The notes below the pieces were generated by a model. It was not told the DNA's origin, ran no database searches, and was given only the letters and a program-made list of their open reading frames with translations. From positions 1-64,000 of the forward strand of contig CAYYLL010000001.1 in assembly GCA_964472525.1 (NCBI GenBank): a stretch of DNA of 64,000 nucleotides. Direction: 5' to 3'. Each line of letters begins with the position of its first letter. Position 1 is the stretch's first letter. Positions 50,464-59,940 of this stretch are shown here, one piece after another. The position numbers and the translations under genes were made by a program. The stretch is from SZUA-37 sp964472525 (GTDB lineage: Bacteria; Pseudomonadota; Gammaproteobacteria; UBA6429; Thiohalophilaceae).

Positions 50464-51800
50464 TGCTCACAGTCGAATCGTTCTGGCGCGACTTATCTAA
50501 ACTTCATTCACCTTATAAACAAGCAGAGGCACACTATCTGCTTGCTTATAGTGGTGGGCTTGACTCCCATGTTTTACTACATCTACTTGCCGAGTTAAAA
50601 GATCGTCAGCATATTAACAACCTCGGTGTTGTGCATATTAACCACCAATTACATGCGGACTCCTCACAATGGGCTGCTCATTGTGTGCAGCAATGTCAGC
50701 AATATCAGTTGTTGTGTGAGGTGATCAATATTGTTGTTGATAAAAATACCGGCTTTGGCTTAGAAGCCGCTGCGCGACAAGCGCGGTATGCGGCATTTAA
50801 AACACGGCTAACCGAACAAACATTTTTGTTAACCGCACAACATGCCGATGATCAGATTGAAACATTCTTGTTGCAAAGTTTACGTGGTGGTGGTGTAAAA
50901 GGTTTGGCGGCTATGCCAGCAGTTAAACCTTTTGCTAAAGGTTATTTAAGTCGGCCTTTGTTATCGGTAACCCAACAGGATATTATTGATTATGCTGAAC
51001 AAAATAACTTAAATTGGGTAGACGATCCATCTAATACCAATACAAAGTTTGATCGTAATTATTTACGGAAATATATTACCCCTGTTTTAAAACAACGTTG
51101 GCCTGCTATCCATAAAACCATTGCAAGGGTTACTCAACATCAGGCTGAAAATAAAGAATTAATTGCTGAGCTGGCACAAATGGATTTGCAACAGCTTGAG
51201 ACCGATGCTAACCATATTTCAATTTTGCATTTACGTGCTCTTTCGCTGCATCGGCAAAAAAATGTTTTACGTTACTGGTTACACAATGTAAATAAATTAA
51301 GCATGCCCGATGCTACACATTTAATGCGAATTTTAAATGAAGTACTGAATGCGGCAGAAGACAGTCAGCCCTGTGTGAGTTGGGATAATGCCATTGTACG
51401 GCGCTATAAAGGTAAGCTTTATGCCGACAAGGTTCATATGGATAATTCATTCCAGACTGAAAGTTTAATCTGGGCAGCGGATAAAGGTTACCCTCTGGGT
51501 TCTGGACAATTAATAACAGAAAAATGCGAGGGAAAAGGCTTAAGTGTACAACAACTGCAATCTAAACACGTTACCATCCGTTTCCGACAAGGGGGAGAAA
51601 CGTGTTGCCCTCAGGGGCGAGGTTCACATCGACATAAGCTAAAAAAGCTATTTCAGGAATGGGAAATACCGCCTTGGCAACGTAATACGATTCCTTTGAT
51701 TTACGTTGATGACGTGTTGGCGCAGGTGGTGGGCTATTGCGTGTGTGAACCCTTTATTGCCTTGCCCGATGAACCCGGTTACCAAATTCACTTTAAATAG
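50463..51800 (+). CDS. tilS: tRNA(Ile)-lysidine synthetase
   Basis: TilS attaches lysine to C34 of the CAU-anticodon tRNA-Ile so that it reads AUA. The 445-residue protein has the PP-loop AYSGGLDSHVLLHLL near residue 30, LTAQHADDQIETFLLQSLRGG, the DPSNTNTKFDRNYLRK motif, and C-terminal TilS domains ending near FIALPDEPG. It is coupled to accA as in many gammaproteobacteria. 51801-52104 after it is AT-rich and probably holds the pyrG promoter; I see no gene there. Confidence 0.95.
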   Translation: MLTVESFWRDLSKLHSPYKQAEAHYLLAYSGGLDSHVLLHLLAELKDRQHINNLGVVHINHQLHADSSQWAAHCVQQCQQYQLLCEVINIVVDKNTGFGLEAAARQARYAAFKTRLTEQTFLLTAQHADDQIETFLLQSLRGGGVKGLAAMPAVKPFAKGYLSRPLLSVTQQDIIDYAEQNNLNWVDDPSNTNTKFDRNYLRKYITPVLKQRWPAIHKTIARVTQHQAENKELIAELAQMDLQQLETDANHISILHLRALSLHRQKNVLRYWLHNVNKLSMPDATHLMRILNEVLNAAEDSQPCVSWDNAIVRRYKGKLYADKVHMDNSFQTESLIWAADKGYPLGSGQLITEKCEGKGLSVQQLQSKHVTIRFRQGGETCCPQGRGSHRHKLKKLFQEWEIPPWQRNTIPLIYVDDVLAQVVGYCVCEPFIALPDEPGYQIHFK

Positions 51801-52104
51801 GTGTGAGCTTATCTGCGTTAAATCGCAATGGTGATTATTTGTGAAATATTGTGTGGCAGCCCAAATTAGAGAAAAAAATAGCCATAAATCAGCACTTTGA
51901 GGCTTTTTACGATTGCATCAAAATAAGAAAACGCGCAAAATACAATGCCAGAATAAATAAATCTTATTTTATTCGATAAATATTTTATACTGCTATTTTA
52001 TTATATAAATTAATAGCTTAGCGAAAAACTCAAAATCACATGCAGACGTACCTTTGGTAGGTAGGGTGTGTTTGATTTTAATTCATTAGGAATTCTGGAA
52101 TTTT

Positions 52105-53730
52105 ATGACGAAGTACATTTTTGTAACGGGTGGTGTTGTATCTTCTCTTGGGAAGGGGATTGTGGCTGCCTCGCTTGCGGCTATTTTGGAAGCGCGCGGC
52201 TTTAAAGTTACCCTGATGAAACTAGACCCTTATATTAATGTGGACCCCGGCACCATGAGTCCGTTTCAACATGGTGAAGTGTTTGTTACCGACGATGGCA
52301 CCGAAACCGATCTTGATTTAGGCCATTACGAACGTTTTATTCGTTCAACCATGACGCAAAACAACAATTTTACCACCGGGCAGATTTACGAAAAAGTGAT
52401 CAGCAAAGAACGCCGAGGTGATTATCTCGGTGGCACGGTTCAGGTTATCCCGCATATTACGGATGAAATTAAAAGCTGTATCCGACGTGGAGCAGAAGGA
52501 ACCGATATTACCCTCGTTGAAATTGGTGGCACAGTGGGCGATATTGAATCGCTGCCATTTCTCGAAGCTATTCGCCAAATGGGTGTGGAAGAAGGGCGAC
52601 ATAGTGTTGCCTATATTCATTTAACCTTACTGCCGTATATACCAACGGCCGGTGAGATTAAAACCAAACCCACTCAACACTCGGTTAAAGAATTACGTTC
52701 GATAGGTATCCAACCGGATGTTTTAGTCTGCCGTGCTGACCGAGATATTCCAGAAGATGAACGACGCAAAATTGCATTGTTTACCAATGTTCATTCAGAG
52801 GCGGTGATTGCCGCGTTGGATGTTGACAGTATTTATCGAATCCCCGGTTTGTTAAATGAACAAGGTCTGGACGATATTATTCTTGATAAGCTCCGCATGA
52901 AGGCTGAGCCCGCGGATCTATCCGATTGGGAAACCGTGGTGGATAACCTGGAAAACCCGACACAAACCATTAATATCGGGATGGTGGGTAAATATATGGG
53001 GCTGACCGAAGCGTATAAATCTTTATCCGAGGCGCTTGTTCATGCCGGTATTCATACTAAAACAAAAGTGAATATCACTTATATTGATTCAGAAGATATT
53101 GAAACAGATGGCACAAGTTGCCTTGAATCGCTGGACGCCATTTTGGTACCTGGTGGTTTTGGTTTGCGAGGTGTCGAAGGTAAAATTTCGGCGGTACAAT
53201 ATGCGCGTGAAAACAAAGTGCCTTACCTTGGTATTTGTTTAGGTATGCAGGTGGCGGTTATTGAATATGCGCGTAATGTTGTGGGCTTGAGCAAAGCGCA
53301 CAGCACCGAATTTGAAGAGTCAACACCGGACCCTGTTATTGGTTTAATCACCGAATGGACAGCAGAAGATGGTTCAGTTGAGAAGCGGGATGAAAATTCA
53401 GACATGGGTGGTACCATGCGCTTAGGTGGCCAACGTTGTAAACTGGTTGCCGGGTCTAAAATTTATGAATGTTATCAACAGAACGAAATTGTAGAACGGC
53501 ATCGTCACCGTTATGAGTTTAACAATAAGTATTTAGAACAACTTGAAAAAGCCGGTCTGGTTTTTTCAGGTAAATCGATAGACGGTAGTCTGGTCGAAGT
53601 AGTTGAAGTTGCTGACCATCCCTGGTTTGTTGCTTGCCAATTCCACCCGGAATTTACATCAACGCCAAGAGACGGTCATCCATTATTTACAGGTTTTATT
53701 TCTGCGGCGCGCAACAAAGCAGGTAAGTAG
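52105..53730 (+). CDS. pyrG: CTP synthase
   Basis: PyrG makes CTP from UTP, ATP and glutamine. The 541-residue enzyme has the synthetase domain (KYIFVTGGVVSSLGKGIVAA; KLDPYINVDPGTMSPFQHGE) and the C-terminal glutamine amidotransferase domain (about 290-541) with the nucleophile in YLGICLGMQVAVIEYAR and the His-Glu pair in QFHPEFTSTP. Standard length and position before eno. Confidence 0.98.
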   Translation: MTKYIFVTGGVVSSLGKGIVAASLAAILEARGFKVTLMKLDPYINVDPGTMSPFQHGEVFVTDDGTETDLDLGHYERFIRSTMTQNNNFTTGQIYEKVISKERRGDYLGGTVQVIPHITDEIKSCIRRGAEGTDITLVEIGGTVGDIESLPFLEAIRQMGVEEGRHSVAYIHLTLLPYIPTAGEIKTKPTQHSVKELRSIGIQPDVLVCRADRDIPEDERRKIALFTNVHSEAVIAALDVDSIYRIPGLLNEQGLDDIILDKLRMKAEPADLSDWETVVDNLENPTQTINIGMVGKYMGLTEAYKSLSEALVHAGIHTKTKVNITYIDSEDIETDGTSCLESLDAILVPGGFGLRGVEGKISAVQYARENKVPYLGICLGMQVAVIEYARNVVGLSKAHSTEFEESTPDPVIGLITEWTAEDGSVEKRDENSDMGGTMRLGGQRCKLVAGSKIYECYQQNEIVERHRHRYEFNNKYLEQLEKAGLVFSGKSIDGSLVEVVEVADHPWFVACQFHPEFTSTPRDGHPLFTGFISAARNKAGK

Positions 53731-53818
53731 TTATTATTAGCTGCCATAAGAGCCCGTTTTTTTAACAACGCAACCAGATAAGAATGTGCTTATCTGGAAT
53801 GAAAGATGAGAGAAATTA

Positions 53819-55102
53819 ATGTCAAAGATTAAACGTATTATAGCAAGACAAATTATTGATTCACGCGGCAACCCAACGATTGAAGCGGATGTCATTCTGG
53901 ACAATGGAATAATGGGGCGTGCTGCCGTGCCATCCGGTGCGTCAACGGGTGCGCGCGAAGCCATTGAATTACGTGATGGTGATAAGTCTAAATTTATGGG
54001 TAAAGGTGTGCTTAAAGCCATTGGCCATATTAATAAAGAAATTGCAGACGTGTTAGTTGGACAAGATGTGAGTGATCAAGTAAATATTGATAACATCATG
54101 ATTAAATTAGATGGTACCGATAACAAAAGTAAACTCGGTGCCAATGCGATACTGGCAGTATCCATGGCCTCGGCTTATGCGGCGGCTAATGATAAAGGTA
54201 TTCCATTGTATGAATATTTGAAAACCGGCAATGACTTTAGTTTACCTGTACCAATGATGAATATTATCAATGGTGGTGAACATGCAGACAATAGTGTCGA
54301 TTTGCAGGAATTTATGATTGTGCCGGTTGGCGCAAAAGATATTGTGCAGGCCATTCAAATGGGTTCAGAAGTTTTTCATACTTTAAAAAATGTGCTGTCA
54401 GCAAAAGGTTTAAACACCACCGTGGGTGATGAAGGTGGTTTTGCACCAGACTTATCATCTAACGAAGAAGCGATTAAGGTTATTCTGGAAGCCATTGAAA
54501 AAGCAGGTTATAAAGCAGGTGAAGACATTATGATTGCTATTGATGCTGCCAGTAGTGAGTTTTATGAAGATGGTAAATACCATTTAAAATCGGAAGATAA
54601 AATTTTAACCGCCTCTGAATTTATTGATATACTCGAAGAATGGTTTAATAAATATCCTATTATTAGTATCGAAGATGGCTTGGCCGAAGATGACTGGGAT
54701 GGTTGGGCTGAATTAACGGAACGCTTAGGTAAAAAAGTACAATTAGTCGGGGATGATTTATTTGTTACCAATACTGAAATTTTCAAAAAAGGGATTGATA
54801 ATAATATTGCTAACTCAATTTTAATTAAAGTAAATCAAATTGGTACATTAACCGAAACCTTTGCAGCCATTCAGATGGCAAAGGATGCAGGTTATACTGT
54901 TGTTGTTTCGCATCGTTCAGGTGAAACTGAAGATACCACCATTGCCGACTTGGCCGTTGCAACAGCGAGTGGCCAAATTAAAACAGGTTCAATGTCACGT
55001 TCTGATCGTATCGCCAAATACAATCAATTATTACGTATTAATGAGCAGCTTGGCGGTGCGGCAACTTATCCGGGAAAGCAGGCTTTTTGCAATGCTAAGT
55101 AA
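53819..55102 (+). CDS. eno: Enolase
   Basis: Enolase interconverts 2-phosphoglycerate and phosphoenolpyruvate and is also an RNA degradosome partner in many gammaproteobacteria. The 427-residue protein contains AVPSGASTGAREAIELRDGD, the metal-site residues in MIAIDAASSEFYEDG, ISIEDGLAEDDWDGW and VGDDLFVTN, and VVSHRSGETEDTTIADLAVA. ftsB begins 5 bp after its stop. Confidence 0.98.
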   Translation: MSKIKRIIARQIIDSRGNPTIEADVILDNGIMGRAAVPSGASTGAREAIELRDGDKSKFMGKGVLKAIGHINKEIADVLVGQDVSDQVNIDNIMIKLDGTDNKSKLGANAILAVSMASAYAAANDKGIPLYEYLKTGNDFSLPVPMMNIINGGEHADNSVDLQEFMIVPVGAKDIVQAIQMGSEVFHTLKNVLSAKGLNTTVGDEGGFAPDLSSNEEAIKVILEAIEKAGYKAGEDIMIAIDAASSEFYEDGKYHLKSEDKILTASEFIDILEEWFNKYPIISIEDGLAEDDWDGWAELTERLGKKVQLVGDDLFVTNTEIFKKGIDNNIANSILIKVNQIGTLTETFAAIQMAKDAGYTVVVSHRSGETEDTTIADLAVATASGQIKTGSMSRSDRIAKYNQLLRINEQLGGAATYPGKQAFCNAK

Positions 55103-55107
55103 ATGAA

Positions 55108-55386
55108 ATGCCGACACGCTATCTCGCTATTTTATTAAGTATTTTAATCGTAGTACTTCAATATGATTTATGGATTGGCGAAGGTAGCGTAACGGCAGCT
55201 TGGAAACTGGAAAAAACAATAAAATTACAACAACGGCAAAATGCACGTATAAAAAAACGAAATGATGCACTGGATGCAGAGGTAAAAGATCTTAAGTCAG
55301 GTTTACAGGCTATTGAAGAACGTGCGCGTAGTGAACTTGGAATGATCAAAAAAGATGAAACCTTTTTTCAGGTTATTGAAAAATAA
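55108..55386 (+). CDS. ftsB: Cell division protein FtsB
   Basis: FtsB links FtsL and FtsQ in the divisome and activates septal peptidoglycan synthesis. This 92-residue bitopic protein has one N-terminal membrane helix (YLAILLSILIVVLQYDLW), a periplasmic leucine-zipper coiled-coil (WKLEKTIKLQQRQNARIKK), and the conserved ERARSELGMIKKDETFF segment. Its position after eno and before ispD is diagnostic. Confidence 0.94.
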   Translation: MPTRYLAILLSILIVVLQYDLWIGEGSVTAAWKLEKTIKLQQRQNARIKKRNDALDAEVKDLKSGLQAIEERARSELGMIKKDETFFQVIEK

Positions 55387-55392
55387 GAATCT

Positions 55393-55471
55393 GTCATTGT
55401 GAACGATGCACTGCAACCTTCTTGCTAGCTGTATAATCTACCAAGATTGCTGCGCTATCGCTTACAATGAC
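55393..55471. repeat. Dispersed palindromic repeat between ftsB and ispD
   Basis: gtcattgtgaacgatgcact then gcaacctt is the inverted partner of aagattgctgcgctatcgct followed by tacaatgac. It is the same family as the copies at 27814 and 40838. It fills nearly the whole gap between ftsB and ispD and may act as a hairpin in the transcript. Confidence 0.7.
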
Positions 55472-55495
55472 CAGACTTAAAATTATCCTTAATGG

Positions 55496-56236
55496 TTGAG
55501 AATTTTTAGAACAGTGAACGATTCAACGAACACTCCAAAAATATGGGCAATTATACCGGCAGCAGGTATTGGTAGCCGTGTTGGTGCGGCAATGCCTAAA
55601 CAATATATTCGCGTTAATGGCCGCAGTGTTATTGAGCATACGCTCAATAAACTGGCTGCTTGTGAAATTTTCAATAAAATTATTGTTGCGTTGTCAGACG
55701 ACGATGAATACTTTATAAACTTGTCGACAGTGAACGTGCATCCCATTCAAATTGTGGAAGGGGGCGCTGAGCGCAGTGATTCCGTATTATCCGCATTAAA
55801 CTATTTAAAAACAATCGCAGACGATGATGACTGGGTTTTGGTGCACGATGCCGCACGCCCCTGTGTACCTGTCGATGATATTATTCGTTTGGTAACAAAA
55901 CTTAAAACACATGATGTAGGCGGAATTTTAGGCTTACCCGTACGTGACACTATGAAACGCGTGTCGGGCTCATCGTTGCATGAGATTCAATCGACTGAAA
56001 ACAGAGAAAACCTCTGGCACGCATTAACCCCGCAAATGTTTCGCATTGGCACGCTGCACAAAGCATTAATTGAATGTCAGGGAAAAAAAATAGCAGTTAC
56101 CGATGAAGCCTCTGCCATCGAACAAATAGGATTAAAACCCGTTATGGTTGAAGGTCGTAGCTGCAATATTAAAATTACTCAGCCCGATGACTTACAACTA
56201 GCCGCGTTTTATCTAGGTCAGCAAGAATTTACTTAA
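55496..56236 (+). CDS. ispD: 2-C-methyl-D-erythritol 4-phosphate cytidylyltransferase
   Basis: IspD makes CDP-ME in the MEP isoprenoid pathway. The product shows WAIIPAAGIGSRVGAAMPKQ Y (CTP-binding glycine loop), VHDAARPCVPVDDI and TDEASAIEQIG. The start is uncertain: TTG 55496 gives 246 residues, while GTG 55514 gives 240 with a start closer to homologues. ispF follows 15 bp downstream as expected. Confidence 0.95.
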   Translation: MRIFRTVNDSTNTPKIWAIIPAAGIGSRVGAAMPKQYIRVNGRSVIEHTLNKLAACEIFNKIIVALSDDDEYFINLSTVNVHPIQIVEGGAERSDSVLSALNYLKTIADDDDWVLVHDAARPCVPVDDIIRLVTKLKTHDVGGILGLPVRDTMKRVSGSSLHEIQSTENRENLWHALTPQMFRIGTLHKALIECQGKKIAVTDEASAIEQIGLKPVMVEGRSCNIKITQPDDLQLAAFYLGQQEFT

Positions 56237-56251
56237 CCTAACAGGACTAAC

Positions 56252-56740
56252 ATGGATATCAGAATTGGTAATGGATTCGATGCGCATAAGTTTTCGGATA
56301 AAATTAATCATGGCGATACCATAATACTAGGTGGTGTGAGCATTCCGTATGCAAAGAGTTTATTAGCGCATTCAGATGGTGATGTGGTTTTACATGCCTT
56401 ATGCGATGCCATTTTAGGTGCATTAGCAAAGGGCGATATCGGCAAACACTTTCCCGATAGCAGTGATGAATTTAAAAATGTAGATAGTCGTATTTTATTG
56501 CGCCATGTTGTGGTGTTAATGAAAGCTGACGATTATCAAATACAGAATATCGATATCACCATTATCGCACAAACTCCAAAAATGGCTCCTCATATCAGCA
56601 GTATGAGAAAAAATATTGCGGCAGACTTACAAACTGATAAATCGAATATCAATATAAAAGCGACTACAACCGAAGGTATGGGGTTTACGGGACGTGGCGA
56701 AGGCATTGCCGTTCAAGCCAGTGTGTTACTTAAAAAATAA
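56252..56740 (+). CDS. ispF: 2-C-methyl-D-erythritol 2,4-cyclodiphosphate synthase
   Basis: IspF cyclises CDP-ME 2-phosphate to MEcPP. The 162-residue trimeric enzyme has RIGNGFDAHKF (zinc-site Asp and His), LAHSDGDVVLHALCDAILGA L, DIGKHFPDSS and KATTTEGMGFTGRGEGIA. Length is standard. It forms a unit with ispD and truD (3 bp to the next start). Confidence 0.97.
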   Translation: MDIRIGNGFDAHKFSDKINHGDTIILGGVSIPYAKSLLAHSDGDVVLHALCDAILGALAKGDIGKHFPDSSDEFKNVDSRILLRHVVVLMKADDYQIQNIDITIIAQTPKMAPHISSMRKNIAADLQTDKSNINIKATTTEGMGFTGRGEGIAVQASVLLKK

Positions 56741-56743
56741 TTT

Positions 56744-57769
56744 ATGACATCTCATTTTTCTTCATTGGCTTATGCTTACGGTATGCCGACAGCATCAGGT
56801 CAAATGAAACAATCACCATCCGATTTTATTGTTACTGAACAACTCAGCTTTGAACCATCCGGTGAGGGTGAACATTTATTTTTATTAATTAAAAAAAGTG
56901 GTCTTAATACTCTTGATGTATGTGAACGTCTTGCAAAACACTTTCATATTCAGCCACGTTATATTGCTTACGCAGGCTTAAAAGATAAAAACGCCATTAC
57001 CACGCAATGGTTTTGCTTGCCCTTTCCCATTAAGTCCATACCTGATTTTAACGGGTTGGAATCCGAGTCTATTAGCGTACTTGATTCTGTTCGTAACACC
57101 AAAAAACTTAAACGGGGTGCCATCAAATTAAACAAATTTGATATTACATTACGTAATCTTGATGGGGATGTTTTAAGTATTGAAAATCGAATTCAATATG
57201 TAAAAGAACAAGGGGTACCAAATTACTTTGGTTCGCAGCGTTTTGGTCGCAATGAGAATAATTTAAGCAATGCTAGCCATTTATTTTCCGGAAAAATAAA
57301 ATGTAATCGTAATAAGAAAAGTATTTACCTGTCGGCTGCACGTAGTTTTTTATTTAACGAAATTGTTTCGCAAAGAGTGAAAGATAAAACATGGAATACC
57401 ATAATGGATGGCGATGTCGCAACATTAAACGCCAGTCGTAGTTTTTTTAGGGTTGACAAAGTGGACAAAGAACTACAAACAAGATTAAAACAAGGCGACA
57501 TTCATCCCAGTGCGGCCTTGTGGGGTAAAGGGGATTTAACAACGCAGTTTAAGGTTAAAGAATTAGAAGAAAAGATTATCCACTCCAACCTGAAATTTTC
57601 TGATGGACTGATCAAACAAGGTTTGCAACAAGATCGTCGTGCAATTCGCTTGTTAGTTCCCGAACTAATCTATCAGTTGAGTGCGGATTCCTTAAAAATC
57701 ATGTTTTCTTTACCCAGTGGAACTTATGCAACTTGTGTGCTGCGTGAGATTTTGTGTGTTATTGATTAA
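56744..57769 (+). CDS. truD: tRNA pseudouridine(13) synthase
   Basis: TruD isomerises U13 in tRNA-Glu. The 341-residue protein has the catalytic Asp in IAYAGLKDKNAITTQW, the insertion TRUD domain between about 150 and 300, PNYFGSQRFGRNENNL and the C-terminal FSLPSGTYATCVLREI. The ispF-truD-surE order is typical; here an oppositely oriented Smr gene separates truD from surE. Confidence 0.96.
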   Translation: MTSHFSSLAYAYGMPTASGQMKQSPSDFIVTEQLSFEPSGEGEHLFLLIKKSGLNTLDVCERLAKHFHIQPRYIAYAGLKDKNAITTQWFCLPFPIKSIPDFNGLESESISVLDSVRNTKKLKRGAIKLNKFDITLRNLDGDVLSIENRIQYVKEQGVPNYFGSQRFGRNENNLSNASHLFSGKIKCNRNKKSIYLSAARSFLFNEIVSQRVKDKTWNTIMDGDVATLNASRSFFRVDKVDKELQTRLKQGDIHPSAALWGKGDLTTQFKVKELEEKIIHSNLKFSDGLIKQGLQQDRRAIRLLVPELIYQLSADSLKIMFSLPSGTYATCVLREILCVID

Positions 57770-57790
57770 TTATTTTAAATAATAGTGTTT

Positions 57791-58330
57791 TCACTTATTC
57801 ACATTTTTTAGTAAAACATAAATTGCTCCTGTCCCGCCATCACAAGGCCGCGCCGAACAAAATGCTAGAATTTCGTCACGCTGTTGTAACCAGTGGTTCA
57901 CTAATGTTTTAAGTACCGGGATTTTTCCGGGCGAACCGTGGCCTTTGCCATGAACAATACGCACCTGTTTTAAATGGTTACTGGTGCAGTAATGAAGAAA
58001 TTCCACCACTGCCTCGCGCGCTTCTTTTTTTGTGAGTCGGTGTAAATCAAGTTCAGCCTGAATACTCAGTTCACCACGTTTTAATTGTTTAATTACTTTG
58101 TGCTGTAAACCGGTGCGTGAAAAGAAAAGTTCATCGCCTGTTTCAATGCTGCTGAGATCATCCGGTTCACTTAACATATCGACTAGTACTTGTTGGTCAT
58201 CGTGCAGTGTTTGTTGCGGGCGAGTGGAAGGTTTTGTTTTTTTGTGCTGAACACGACTTGACTGCTCAATAGGGTTAACACCTTTCATTGCTTCGAGAAA
58301 ATCATCGTTATTGTTGTTATCGGTTGTCAT
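57791..58330 (-). CDS. Smr-domain protein (SmrA/YdaL type)
   Basis: ATG 58330 (MTTDNNNNDDFLEAMKGVNP) is favoured over an upstream in-frame start that adds 18 atypical residues; the protein is then 179 residues. A disordered, charged N-terminal half precedes the Smr domain (about 95-175): ELDLHRLTKKEAREAVVEFL, VRIVHGKGHGSPGKIPVLK and ARPCDGGTGAIYVLLK. Smr domains act as nicking DNA or RNA endonucleases; small stand-alone types are implicated in RNA cleavage or quality control. It is convergent with truD. Confidence 0.88.
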   Translation of the reverse strand: MTTDNNNNDDFLEAMKGVNPIEQSSRVQHKKTKPSTRPQQTLHDDQQVLVDMLSEPDDLSSIETGDELFFSRTGLQHKVIKQLKRGELSIQAELDLHRLTKKEAREAVVEFLHYCTSNHLKQVRIVHGKGHGSPGKIPVLKTLVNHWLQQRDEILAFCSARPCDGGTGAIYVLLKNVNK

Positions 58331-58509
58331 CTTTTGAGTATAGAATTTGTATTTAAAACAAAAGGGTACACTAGCGTTATACAAGGAGCAAAGTACAATT
58401 TAAAATAAAGATCAGTTTTTGTATTTGTACTCGAACAAAGCCCGTATTTGACGTATAGTTGGTTCTTTATTGTGCAACTAACACATTGAATGAACAGGTT
58501 TTTTAACGA

Positions 58510-59259
58510 ATGCATATAATTATAAGTAACGATGACGGTTATGCAGCAACGGGTATCAATGCACTTGTCGATGGCCTGAGCGAACTGGCTCAATTAACCG
58601 TTGTTGCTCCCGACCGGGATCGCAGTGGTGCTAGCAATTCCCTAACGCTTGAATACCCTATTCGGGCAACCGAAATGCCCAATGGTTTTATTCGGGTTGA
58701 TGGCACCCCTACAGATTGTGTGCATTTAGCGATTACCGGCTTAATTAAAACCGAGGCTGATATGGTGGTATCTGGGATTAATGCCGGTGCTAATTTGGGT
58801 GATGACGTACTTTATTCAGGCACGGTTGCCGCCGCCATGGAAGGGCGTTTTTTAGGTTTGCCGTCTTTGGCAGTGTCCTTGCTTGGCCCTGACTATCAAC
58901 ATTTCGATACCGCCGTAAAAGTTGTTAAAATGCTTGTCGAACGTATTCATACATCGGATTTACCGGTTGATACCTTGCTCAATGTCAATGTTCCTGATTT
59001 ACCTTGGGACGATATTGCAGGTTTACAGGCAACGCGTCTTGGGCATCGGCATAAAGCCGAACCAGTGATCCAATCAAAGGATCCGCGTGGACGCGCCATT
59101 TACTGGGTTGGCCCTCCGGGGAAAGAAAAAGATGAAGGTGAGGGCACCGATTTCTATGCAGTTAAACATCACTATGTTTCCATTACCCCCATTAAAGTTG
59201 ATTTAACACACCATGATACGGTATCGACGGTTGCAAGTTGGCTAAAAAAATATGAATAA
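58510..59259 (+). CDS. surE: 5'/3'-nucleotidase SurE
   Basis: SurE is a metal-dependent survival phosphatase acting on nucleoside monophosphates and short polyphosphate. The 249-residue protein has ISNDDGYAATGINAL (Asp pair), APDRDRSGASNSLTL, VDGTPTDCVHLAI and VVSGINAGANLGDDVLYSGT. It leads the surE-pcm-yqaA-nlpD-rpoS cluster, a stationary-phase and stress group. Confidence 0.97.
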   Translation: MHIIISNDDGYAATGINALVDGLSELAQLTVVAPDRDRSGASNSLTLEYPIRATEMPNGFIRVDGTPTDCVHLAITGLIKTEADMVVSGINAGANLGDDVLYSGTVAAAMEGRFLGLPSLAVSLLGPDYQHFDTAVKVVKMLVERIHTSDLPVDTLLNVNVPDLPWDDIAGLQATRLGHRHKAEPVIQSKDPRGRAIYWVGPPGKEKDEGEGTDFYAVKHHYVSITPIKVDLTHHDTVSTVASWLKKYE

Positions 59260-59271
59260 GCGAAAATTTAA

Positions 59272-59940
59272 ATGTCAGTTGTAGATATTCAGGGTATAGG
59301 GATGACATCGCAGCGTACCCGTAATCGTTTAATAGAGCGTTTACGAGCGAAAGGCATTAAAAATGAAAATGTACTCGAGGTCATGCGTAACACTCCCCGG
59401 CATATTTTTGTGGATGAAGCTTTAGCCAGTCGCTCTTATGAAGATACCGCCTTACCCATTGGCAGTGGGCAAACAATTTCACAACCCTATATTGTGGCTC
59501 GTATGACCGAAGTTTTATTGGGTGGCAGCAGCAAGTTGGGTAAGGTGCTGGAAATTGGCACGGGTTCAGCCTACCAAACTGCGATACTTGCTCAACTTGC
59601 GGAGCAGGTTTTTAGTATTGAACGTATTCAACATTTTATCCCGCGTGCAAAAAAAATATTATCCATGCTAGAGCTGCGTAATGTTAATTTAAAACATTAC
59701 GATGGCTATAAAGGTTGGAGTGGTTTTGCACCGTATGATGCAATTATAGTAACGGCTGCACCCGATGAGGTGCCATTTGAGCTGTTACAGCAATTAGCCG
59801 AAGGCGCACGTCTGGTTATTCCCAGTGGTGAACAAGGTCGTCAACAGTTATTATGTATTACTCGTGAAGGTGATGAATTTATTAAACAGAACCTTGATAT
59901 GGTAAGTTTTGTTCCCTTAGTAAAAGGCACTCGATTGTGA
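59272..59940 (+). CDS. pcm: Protein-L-isoaspartate O-methyltransferase
   Basis: Pcm repairs isoaspartyl damage in ageing proteins using SAM. The 222-residue protein has RHIFVDEALASRSYEDTALP IGSGQTISQPYIVARM, the SAM motif VLEIGTGSAYQTAILAQLA and VPLVKGTRL at the end. Standard length. Its stop overlaps the next gene by 4 bp. Confidence 0.96.
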   Translation: MSVVDIQGIGMTSQRTRNRLIERLRAKGIKNENVLEVMRNTPRHIFVDEALASRSYEDTALPIGSGQTISQPYIVARMTEVLLGGSSKLGKVLEIGTGSAYQTAILAQLAEQVFSIERIQHFIPRAKKILSMLELRNVNLKHYDGYKGWSGFAPYDAIIVTAAPDEVPFELLQQLAEGARLVIPSGEQGRQQLLCITREGDEFIKQNLDMVSFVPLVKGTRL

